Source: Symbiodinium kawagutii
Lineage: Eukaryota; Sar; Dinophyceae; Suessiales; Symbiodiniaceae
Direction: 5' to 3'
Length of the DNA: 64,000 nt
Assembly: GCA_009767595.1 (NCBI GenBank)
Contig: VSDK01001720.1
Span: 100,044-164,043, forward strand
The position numbers and the translations under genes were made by a program. The notes below the pieces were generated by a model, which did not search any database, was not told where the DNA came from, and worked only from the letters and a program-made list of their open reading frames with translations. Position 1 is the stretch's first letter. Every line of letters starts with the position of its first letter. Of the stretch, positions 41,043 to 49,105 are shown one piece after another.

Positions 41043-41349
41043 TATTTATATGCCGTTACTGGTAAAGAAAATAGACACCACTGACCGCGTTGTCTTCGTG
41101 GTGTTTCAAACACGGTTTGGCGAGTCTTTGGTCTGGACCATATTCATCCAAAGGTGCTTGTCGGCACGAGCCGCAGTTCGACTTGGCGGCGTTGTCCCCA
41201 GTAGGCAGAGTATTGTAGCTAAAAGGTTCGGATGTGTGAAATCAAAGTGAGAAACTCATGATGTCGCCATGTTGACGATGTAACTCTTGCGAGTGTGTTG
41301 TAAACATCACCACATTTTTCTTTGTTTCCCAATTACTTGTCTCAAAATG

Positions 41350-41522
41350 CTGTCAGGCGCTGCCGGCCTGGCGTGGGCTGTTTCCGTTGCTTGCAAGCCA
41401 GCTGCGCTGTGCGGCTGCAGATGAACAAGCCGCACGAGCCGCGCTTCACCACGCGGAAAAAAATTGTTGAAGATGCACAATTTGTTGTCCACACTTTCTG
41501 TTGCGCAAGTTTACGCGTATAA
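41350..41522 (+). CDS. candidate terminal exon, Cys/Arg-rich
   Basis: After a GTCAG acceptor the plus frame reads RRCRPGVGCFRCLQASCAVR then LQMNKPHEPRFTTRKKIVED and AQFVVHTFCCASLRV, TAA at 41520-41522. It has the same strand and acceptor word (TCAGGCGCTGC) as near 39712 in the copia-like fragment. Function unknown. Confidence 0.35.
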
Positions 41523-41559
41523 GCATTCGGGTTCGTGGGCTTCATCTTGTTTTTTTCTT

Positions 41560-41828
41560 GGTCAATATTATGGTTGGTTGATGATAAACATGATGGGTCG
41601 TGATGGTTTTAACATGTTATGACAAGGCCGATCATCGTAGTTCATAGTTGAACATAATCGGAACATCACCATCAATATTGTTCTGTTCCATGCTGGTCAT
41701 CATCAACGCTACAACACGATGATTGATAAATAGCCCAGAACAAAGTCAAACAAGTCTAACTACCAAAGTAAATCTTACCAAGAAGTTGTATATGGTCAAT
41801 CAAAATGTTGATGATCATCAAGTGATTA
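41560..41828. other. no gene seen
   Basis: GATGATAAACATGATGG and AACATCACCATCAATA words. Confidence 0.5.
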
Positions 41829-41829
41829 T

Positions 41830-41940
41830 ATTAGGGTGCTTCTCAAGCTACAGGGGACCCGACAAATGTATGGTTTTCTAATATAAATGGTAAATAAACG
41901 GATGATTTGGAGGGTCCCTTACTTTGAGAAACCACCGAAG
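41830..41940. mobile_element. MITE family A copy
   Basis: AGGGTGCTTCTCAAGCTACA at the left; GGGTCCCTTACTTTGAGAAA then CCACCG at the right. Confidence 0.8.
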
Positions 41941-42107
41941 AAAATGGCACCCTCCAGGCAATGGTTGCTGTTAGGTTGCCCAACTGTTCGCAAGAAAATG
42001 TTGCCTTTTGTGTCTGCGCAAGTGGGGCCCCACTCCCTGCGCAGGGAATGGTTTCCCAGCACAATGATTTTGGGATGGCTAATTTTGAAATATTAAAAAC
42101 ACCATAA

Positions 42108-42189
42108 CTGGTTGGTGATTACGACCGATCTCAAAAATATCAATTAATTTTATAGTCAATCAACGAACCATCCCAAAAACCACCAACTA
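42108..42189. mobile_element. MITE family B copy, short
   Basis: AACTGGTTGGTGATTACGACC at the left and AAAAACCACCAACTAG at the right. Confidence 0.65.
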
Positions 42190-42920
42190 GATAATCTATG
42201 GTAATAGTTGTTCAAGAACCACCAGTATTGGACATAATATTGTGAATGGACATGACAACCACCAAAAAAACAAACATCGCTGTAACATGGCTAAATAAGG
42301 CAGGCTTCCGGGATGTCAACTGACGGCGTTTGATGATGACAGTCTGTATTGACACATGCCCTTAAATAGTCTGTGCATATTTACACATATATACACATGC
42401 GTCTAGTGCTTGCTCAATAAAGAAACATTCAACAAATTACCGCTACTTTTGGTTTCATTTCCAGCCAGTGGGCCTGCTTGTTCACCCTTGCAACTGCCTT
42501 TGTCTTCTTGTTCCACCATCGGCATGTTGTTTCTTGAAGTAAGAAGGCAAATTATTGGTTGGTGAAAGATCAACAAACTGCATATAATATGTTGTGGTCA
42601 CTTGGACATTTCCTATTTTAAATGCCACCCAGAGGCCATCCAGCGTTTGTGTTATATCGTCTTATCATGAGCGATCACAGACCACGAATGATGATCAACA
42701 ATGTCATCTACCAAGTAAGAAACGCTTGCTGTATGAAGTTTCGCACACCTTTCCCAACCACTTGGTTGGTTGATAGTTTTGTCGTTGGTTGGTTGGTCAA
42801 TATCCCATGCCAATCAGATGAGTAGGTTAGTACAAAGCATCATAAAGATGAACCAAGGAGTCTTTGTTGGTTTGTCGAATCCCTTCTATGGTTGATCATA
42901 TCCCTGCTATTGATAGGTAC
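42190..42920. other. no confident gene
   Basis: A plus frame at 42622-42825 is partly satellite (TTGGTTGGTT). AT-rich elsewhere. Confidence 0.4.
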
Positions 42921-43055
42921 GCATGGCGGTTTCTCAAGTCTTCCGGGTGCCCTCAGTGGTCATCCCTTTTTCCCCACCTGTCAGGTGAGGGTTGTTAGAT
43001 TTTATCAGAGCTGACTTCTCCTCCTCTCCTCTCCTCCTCTCCCCTCCTCTCCTCG

Positions 43056-43338
43056 CCGGACCTCAACCACGACCAAGCGCGACTAGTGGTCGCTGCCGGA
43101 CCTCAACCACGATCACGTATGCCTACTGGTCGCTGCCGGACCTCAACCACGACCATGCACGACCAGTGGTCGCTGCCGGACCTCAACNNNNNNNNNNNNN
43201 NNNNNNNNNNNNNNNNNNNNNNNNNNNNNCAGCCCCAGTGGTCCCTGCCGGACCTCAACCACGCCCATCCGCGGCCAGTGGTCGCTGCCGGACCTCAACC
43301 ACGACCGTCCACGCCCAGTGGTCGCTGCCGGACCTCAA
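43056..43338. repeat. 40-bp minisatellite, locus 1 (contains an N gap)
   Basis: Units of GCCGGACCTCAACCACGACC plus a 20-bp variable half ending GTGGTCGCT. About seven units, one interrupted by N bases 43188-43229. Confidence 0.95.
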
Positions 43339-43945
43339 AGATGTCAGAAAGAATGTCAAAAGATATGTCAGAAAGAATGTCAGAGAGAATGGCAAAAGAG
43401 ATGTCAGAAAGAATGTCAAAAGATATGTCAGAAAGAATGTCAGAAAGAATGTCAGAAGAGATGTCAGAAAGAATGTCAGAAGATATGTCAGAAAGAATGT
43501 CAGAAGAGATGTTAGCAAGAATGTCAGAAAAGATGTCAGAAGAGAATGTCAGAAGAATTGTCAGAAAGAATGTCAGAAGAGATGTCAGAAAGAATGTCAG
43601 AGACAATGTCAAAAGATATGTCAAAGAATGTCAGAAGAGATGTCAGAAAGAATGTCAGAGAGAATGTCAGAAGATATGTCAGAAAGAATGTCAGAAGAGA
43701 TGTCAGAAAGAATCCCATAGATGATGTCAGAGAGAATGACAGAAAGAATGTCAGAAGAGATGTCAGAAAGAATGTCAGAATAGAATGCCAGAAAGAATGT
43801 CCGACTAGAAAGTTGTCAGAAAGATCGTCAGAAGATGTGCCAGAAAGGATGTCAGAAAGAATGTCAGAAGATATGCCAGAGAGAATGTCAGAAGATTTGT
43901 CAGAAAGAATGTCAGAAGATATGTCGGAGAGAATGTCAGACAAAA
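43338..43945. repeat. 24-bp minisatellite, locus 1
   Basis: About 25 units of ATGTCAGAAAGAATGTCAGA plus AGAG/TATG. In one frame it encodes M-S-E-R-M-S-E-E/D repeats. No frame has frequent stops because the unit is a multiple of three without stop codons, so openness alone is not evidence of a gene. Confidence 0.95.
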
Positions 43946-44199
43946 GTAACAAGCGGTGTTGACATGACATGGTGGGGATCACTCGAAGTAAAGTAATTAT
44001 TTATTCATGGTAATAATTTCCAACGGCAACTTTGGGGTCCCGAATGGGTTAAGAAACCTCCACATAGTTGTTGTTTAACCACAGTTGCTGGTGATTATAC
44101 CCCATGATATAAACAATGGTTCACCACAGAAAATCCACCTCATAGCTATAGGTCTACCCTGATTTTCTCTGGTTAGCCCCGTTGATTCATTGGTGGTTG

Positions 44200-44295
44200 C
44201 TTGGTATGTTCAACCTATGGGTTCCCCACCTCCAAGGGAGACATCTGCGGTCCGCTGCCGCTGCACTTGCCCTGCGGTGGCGGGTGATTCACCAT
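44200..44295 (-). CDS. candidate short exon
   Basis: A GC-rich island. The minus frame reads ESPATAGQVQRQRTADVSLG before a GTGGGG donor. Same strand as the ankyrin exon upstream. Confidence 0.3.
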
Positions 44296-44414
44296 GGTGT
44301 CCTGACCATTCACCAGGTTAACCATTCACCAGACGTGGTTAACCATTCTATGGTCATGACCTGGTAAATGTTAACCTGGTGAGTACTGCATTGGTTCTGC
44401 CGGTGAATGGTTGA

Positions 44415-44525
44415 TGACCCTACCATTTGGGCAATGGGCACTCCTGGTAGCTGCACTAGCTCCCCCTTTGAAGGGCCAGTAAGGATACCCGTAGCTCCAA
44501 ACAGCTCCCTCCCAACCACCAGCCA
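44415..44525. mobile_element. MITE family E copy, diverged
   Basis: GGGCACTCCTGGTAGCTGCA and AGCTCCCCCTTTGAAGGG, then GGATACCCGTAGCTCCAAAC and AGCTCCCTCCCAACCACC. Confidence 0.75.
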
Positions 44526-44666
44526 GATACAATCGACGAATCCTCAACTGCTTGGCGATCACAAAGCTTCAGTGATGATCGGTTGAAGCTGAAAGCAGCA
44601 ATCGTTGGTCAATCGGTGACTGTGGATGTTGGTGAAGACGTAGTGCGGGCAGAAATGTCTGCCAAC

Positions 44667-44796
44667 TAGCGGCATCGCCCCTGCGTTGTCCGCATCCGCG
44701 CTCCAGTGAAGTGGTGAGTAGCCCCATTTGTCGACATGGTTCACATCCGCTCTGTGAGAGATGAGCGTTGTGATGCAAGTTGCCTCAGCAAGAATG
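44667..44796 (-). CDS. ankyrin-repeat exon
   Basis: The minus frame reads ILAEATCITTLISHRADVNH then VDKWGYSPLHWSADADNAGA and MPL. The A-D-V-N-x-x-D-x-x-G-Y-S-P-L-H-W-S-A signature is a canonical ankyrin repeat. It starts after a CCAGCCAG acceptor and ends near a GTTGGC donor. Ankyrin repeats mediate protein-protein contacts, so the partner cannot be named. Nearby minus islands at 44200-44295 and 44950-45199 may belong to the same gene. Confidence 0.65.
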
Positions 44797-44949
44797 CTGG
44801 CTGGTTTTTAATATGACTACAACGATATATCGTCAAGTCTCAATGACCTGGCCGTTAACGTGTATACCGTTCTGGAAAGTATGGTACGATTTGATTGTTT
44901 TCAAGACAAGGGAAACACGAGTGAATTCCTAGTTGAATTTATGGATTTT

Positions 44950-45199
44950 GAATTGTCCGACAACATGAAAATTGTGAAGTTCTGCTGAATTTTGAGTAGC
45001 TCCCGCCGTGCAAAGGTTGTTCATGGTTCACAATGGTGGCATGCCGGCTGCGAAAAGTCTCAACTCTGCAACTTTTCTGAATGAACCAGGCTTGGTGCCG
45101 ATGAACAAAGTTGTACACAGCACCTTTGTGGGGCTTTAGTTCAGGATGACTAGGGGCAAGGCACCAAAACATCCAAGTTCGACAGGGATCAAAAGCCAA
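44950..45199 (-). CDS. candidate exon
   Basis: The minus frame reads MAFDPCRTWMFWCLAPSHPE, then LKPHKGAVYNFVHRHQAWFI and RVETFRSRHATIVNHEQPLH. Rich in W, F, H and C, with globular composition. It lies upstream of the ankyrin exon on the same strand. No family assigned. Confidence 0.4.
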
Positions 45200-45310
45200 C
45201 GGCTTGGATACCCTTCGAAGGCGATCCGTTCGATTCCCCTTGACCTATCCCCACATGGCGGTTGATGCAAATTCCTTTCAAGCCTTACAGTTCAGTCATC
45301 ACCAACCCTT

Positions 45311-45416
45311 ACATTTGGGGATTTCTGAAAATTGGGAACCCCAAAAATGGCTGGTTTATGATATAACTCAGGATTGTTAACGGGTGATTTGGGGGGTCCC
45401 CTATTTTGAGAAAGAC
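45311..45416. mobile_element. MITE family A copy
   Basis: TTTGGGGATTTCTGAAAATT at the left; GGGGTCCCCTATTTTGAGAA at the right. Confidence 0.8.
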
Positions 45417-45429
45417 ACAATTAACCAGC

Positions 45430-45600
45430 CTTTCATTTGGACATTCTCCTACAATACTCTCCAACTATTTGCAAGGGTCCCTTTCCACTGGCCAGCTCAC
45501 ACATTCTGAATTTGTTCTGTCGCCCTTTTGCTCACAGGGTTCTAATACCATCCGAACAGGTTCATTGGAAACTGCTAACACACTGGCCGACAGATTCTTG
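45430..45600 (-). CDS. weak candidate exon, strand uncertain
   Basis: Minus reads SGILKNLSASVLAVSNEPVR then MVLEPCEQKGDRTNSECVSW. A plus frame (45406-45669) is also open. Confidence 0.3.
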
Positions 45601-45676
45601 AGGATACCAGAGTGTGTGCATCCTTCCATCCAGGTCAGCCAGTTTGTAATCAGGAAATTTATACGATAATTGGTTA

Positions 45677-45946
45677 CTATAATGATCTATAATGCATAGT
45701 AGACAGCACGAATGGATCTAATAACGAACTTGCAACTGAGAACCAGTGTTGCTTATTCTGAGTTGTTTTATTGTGCGGGTAGTGATCGAGCCGTTTCCTT
45801 TTGGGAACTATAAATCCATGATCAGATGGCCACCCGAGCCCAAGATAAACAAAAGTCAAGTAAAAACCAAACACTGATGCACACGTGCTGTCTTGTTCTG
45901 TATTGAACAGTTTTTTGTGGCAGCCACACATGAAAACCAGACCCAT
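45677..45946 (-). CDS. weak ORF, 89 codons
   Basis: ATG at 45946: MGLVFMCGCHKKLFNTEQDS, then a hydrophobic patch VFGFYLTFVYLGLGWP and a basic segment. It starts next to a family C element (45972-46088). No splice or family support. Confidence 0.3.
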   Translation of the reverse strand: MGLVFMCGCHKKLFNTEQDSTCASVFGFYLTFVYLGLGWPSDHGFIVPKRKRLDHYPHNKTTQNKQHWFSVASSLLDPFVLSTMHYRSL

Positions 45947-45971
45947 CAGAAACTGAAATCCAACAACAACC

Positions 45972-46088
45972 TAGCTGTGGGCCAAAACCCTGTACCCCTG
46001 GTTCCCCTATAATGAACCATTGTTTTCCCTATAGTTTGTTGGTTATTAACAACCATTATTGGCAGGTTCATATTGACCCATAGCCACA
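45972..46088. mobile_element. MITE family C copy
   Basis: AGCTGTGGGCCAAAACCCTG at the left; CATATTGACCCATAGCCACA at the right; GTACCCCTGGTTCCCC core. Confidence 0.9.
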
Positions 46089-46561
46089 TTGAATCGTTGC
46101 TTTCCCCAAGAAAATAGCTACAGCTTTGGGATGAACCCAAACGCCTCCAGACCAGGTGGTAGACAGGGAGCGCCGGTGCTCATGCCTGGACCCAAAGCGG
46201 CTGGCGGCACAGTAGATCATGTGATGCTTCATCTTGGTTGATTACTGAATGGGTTGATGAGCTCCCCATCTGATTCTGGGTTGAAAACAAGCTGCACCTC
46301 TTCGCCAACTGAAAAGCTGCATCTCTTACCCAACTGAAAAGCTGCATCTCGTACCCAACTGATAATTACCAGGGTTGTGACCTATGCAGCAGGTGAAACG
46401 AATCATCAAATTATCCGGAATTCTTGGGGTGTCCTCAACGCGCTATTCATCAACAAGTCCGGTATTGTGGCTGGCCCTGAGCACATGTTGTACCATGGTC
46501 CAAATCGGCTCCCATAGATGAGTAACCTTGGGAAACCTACCCGCCATATCAAACCATGATC

Positions 46562-46664
46562 TGGTTGGTGGTTTCAACCCCTATGAAAAAATACTAGTCA
46601 ACCAACCAGTTATTCACAAATCATGAGGTAAAAATAAACAAAAGTCCATCAAACCACCAACCAG
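46562..46664. mobile_element. MITE family B copy
   Basis: ATCTGGTTGGTGGTTTCAACC at the left; CCATCAAACCACCAACCAG at the right. On plus it would give an acceptor CCAACCAG before the coding island at 46690-46917. Confidence 0.9.
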
Positions 46665-46707
46665 TGATTCATGATCCCGTTTGCGTTGTTTCACCTTGAC
46701 CATCATG

Positions 46708-46917
46708 AAGCTGGCGGAAACGGGGCAAGCAACCTCTGTGACCAGCTCCCAGGATCTCAACTATGAGGAGCTGGAGCAAGGCTTAGGGGTGAACCCCACG
46801 GGAACTTCCATCAACCCTGGCTGCTTATTGCAGATCTCAACCTGTTGGCTTGGCGCTTTCCGACCCGGCTTTGGGTCAGATCTACTTTTTGTAGTACCAC
46901 GAGGTCCAGAACGATGA
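46708..46917 (+). CDS. candidate ORF or exon downstream of a family B element
   Basis: ATG at 46708: MKLAETGQATSVTSSQDLNY, then EELEQGLGVNPTGTSINPGC and LLQISTCWLGAFRPGFG. TGA at 46915-46917. It is balanced and protein-like. The family B terminus lies 40 bp upstream. No family match. Confidence 0.4.
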   Translation, partial: KLAETGQATSVTSSQDLNYEELEQGLGVNPTGTSINPGCLLQISTCWLGAFRPGFGSDLLFVVPRGPER

Positions 46918-46927
46918 AGGCACCTTT

Positions 46928-46970
46928 TGCCATTGGTTGGTTTGTTAATATTTGACCCGCAGCCATGGAG
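46928..46970. mobile_element. MITE family C right fragment
   Basis: ATTGGTTGGTTTGTTAATAT then TTGACCCGCAGCCATGG. Confidence 0.55.
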
Positions 46971-47197
46971 TGGTGGTTGATCAAATTTTTGTATCTGCGA
47001 ACGGTCATGCGGCATGCGGTAACACTAGGAGCCGTCATGATTACCAATCCTCGCAGCAGGATCTGTGGTACACATGATGGAGCCCTACCGCGCAATCAAG
47101 GCCTTGGATAAACCATGACATTGGCCTAAGCGCATACAAACTGGGTAGAACCCTAGTAGAATGCTGGTATTGTGGCTTCCCAAACCCAGGCGGGTCA

Positions 47198-47308
47198 TCA
47201 CACGTTGGTCTCACCACCCGGGTACACCACCTCTAGTCTTTCCCGCAGGGCGGCCACCCGTTTTGGTGTCTTTGAACCAATGGCTGCAGCGATTTGGATG
47301 AATGTCAT
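47198..47308 (-). CDS. 36-residue ORF or first exon, helical
   Basis: ATG at 47308, TGA at 47198-47200. MTFIQIAAAIGSKTPKRVAA then LRERLEVVYPGGETNV. A GT donor after RERLE (GAG/GTGGTG) would make it a first exon. The amphipathic A-A-A-I-G-S-K-T-x-x-R-V-A-A-L-R pattern is helix-like. Function unknown. Confidence 0.4.
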   Translation of the reverse strand: MTFIQIAAAIGSKTPKRVAALRERLEVVYPGGETNV

Positions 47309-47340
47309 GGCTGGTCATCCACCAACGCTTGGAAAATCAT

Positions 47341-47441
47341 GACCTGGTTGTTTAACCAATATTGTTAGTCATTGTCCCCCTATGATCTAACAATAACAAT
47401 GCCTATATTCCTGAAATACCCCTATCAAACCACCGACTAGC
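47341..47441. mobile_element. MITE family B copy, diverged
   Basis: GACCTGGTTGTTTAACCAAT at the left, ATCAAACCACCGACTAG at the right. Confidence 0.55.
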
Positions 47442-47708
47442 AATTTATTGAACCATTATTGAATTATTGTCGTTTATTATCCCCTATCGTCAACCAATAT
47501 TAACCACCGTTAACCATAAAAAAATCCCATGGATCTCCCATAACCCCTAGAATTCCACCTGTTAGTTTTGCTTGATGACCATCCCCTCCCAGTGTTCAAG
47601 ATCCGTTATATGTTGCCATCGCTGGACCATGGGGAAAAACGTTGGTCCAAGTTTGGCATCTATGTGGTTGATCTAAATTCACCCATGTGACGGTGTCTTA
47701 ATATGGTG

Positions 47709-47830
47709 GTTTGGCTATGGGTCAATATTAACCAACCAATAATGGTGGATAATAACCAACAAAACTCTAGGGAAAACAATGGTTAATGATAGGGGAACCA
47801 GGGGTACAGGGTTTTGACCCACAGCCATAT
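47709..47830. mobile_element. MITE family C copy
   Basis: TTGGCTATGGGTCAATATTA at the left; TTTTGACCCACAGCCATATG at the right. It directly abuts a family A copy. Confidence 0.95.
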
Positions 47831-47935
47831 GGTGGTTTCTGAAAATAGGGAACCGCCAAAACGGTTGGTTTATCATTACTGCTTAAATGATTACCACCGA
47901 ATGAAGGGGGGGATGCCCTAGTGTGAGAAACCTCC
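47828..47935. mobile_element. MITE family A copy
   Basis: ATGGTGGTTTCTGAAAATAG at the left; CTAGTGTGAGAAACCTCC at the right. Shares ATATGG with the preceding family C terminus. Confidence 0.85.
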
Positions 47936-48037
47936 TTTTGTAGGGAACCCAAAAAATGATGGTTTTACTTGATTGTCCAAGGATTATAATGGTTAATGAT
48001 AGGGGAATAATGAACAACAATGAGACCAATATGATCC

Positions 48038-48149
48038 AATATGGTGATTTCTTCAAAATAGGGGTACCCCCTAATTATCCAAGTCATTAAAGGTTGAATG
48101 TACGTAGTAAACCATCCAATTTTTGGGTCCTCTATTTTGAGAACCCCCG
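48038..48149. mobile_element. MITE family A copy
   Basis: ATGGTGATTTCTTCAAAATA with GGGGTACCCC at the left; GGGTCCTCTATTTTGAGAAC then CCCCG at the right. Confidence 0.8.
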
Positions 48150-49100
48150 ACTGACATGTCTACAGATCCATGCCAACCATCCCAACAAAAATGCTAGGTG
48201 AATATGCAACAAGATTGGTATCTCAATGTATCTCGTTGGGATTCTGAGTCCCGCAGGTCATATTAAACGATGGGGATGCCTCGGTGATTTTGGTGTGATG
48301 CAACGTGACAGCGACAGCCCCGCAACCACTAATGGTTGTTGATGATTAACAGGAATTCCAGCTACAAGTTACAAGAAAAGCTATGGATGATAGTGGCTGA
48401 TTGTAGGCTATAACAACCAACAAAATAGGACACATGACACATACATAAAATTCATTCGGTTGATGATTCACGGGAGATTGAGCTGGAGCAGAACACGCCA
48501 TGTTTGATGTTTGATCACCAAATATTCATGGAAAAACTTGTGATGTTAATTCAGAGCTGGATCAACGGATTGCCAATGATCAATTTTGCCACAAGATGTT
48601 TCTTACTGATTGACCATTTGCTTGAAGTCAGGAACATACACTGGTTGGTGTGTTTTAACCCTGATGAAATAGATAATCAACCCAGCATCCCAAAGTCATT
48701 AGAGGAAAAATGAAGCAACTTGAATCCTATGCAAGCCCATAAGATGAACGGACTGACGAACGTGTCATGAATGATTCACAATTGACTTCTTCCATCTAGT
48801 AGTTGTTGAACCATCGTTGTTGGTTCTTATCCCCTATTGTTTAACCGCAAGTTAATCCCTTAAAAAAAACATGTTCAAAACTACCAACTAGATCAACTTA
48901 ATCAATAACCATGAACAACAGGTTCATCACCTCAAAAAAACATATTAATCAAACTACCAACTAGATCTACTAGACCAACTCAATCAATCAATATTAACCA
49001 CTAGTCACTAGTCAATTCCCTATTTTCTAGCATAAGTTCCCAACGAGATCAACTTCCATCATTCTTCCCTTGGCCGTTCACGGCGCATTCCGGGCGCGGC
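48150..49100. other. no confident gene; eroded family B elements
   Basis: AACTACCAACTAGATC ends near 48892 and 48965 are family B-like right termini. A plus ORF (48504-48713) includes such sequence and is not called. Confidence 0.45.
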
Positions 49101-49105
49101 TTGTT

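Larger units (their letters stand above)
42922..44068. mobile_element. family A element split by composite minisatellite element, locus 1
   Basis: 42922-42966 is a family A left half (GGCGGTTTCTCAAGTCTTCC). 44025-44068 is a right half (TTTGGGGTCCCGAATGGGTT, AAGAAACCTCC). Between them lies CACCTGTCAGGTGAGGGTTG and a TTAGATTTT word, a CTCCTCTCC tract, a 40-bp minisatellite (43056-43338), a 24-bp minisatellite (43338-43945) and a tail with TGGGGATCACTCGAA. The same order occurs at 60020-61432. A 42-base run of N at 43188-43229 is an assembly gap. Confidence 0.7.

Noticed and set aside
43255-43982. Minus-strand hydrophobic ORFs (repeating L-T-F-F and S-D-I-L)
   Set aside because: Shadow frames of the 24-bp array. 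The unit has no stop in most frames, so openness is not evidence.
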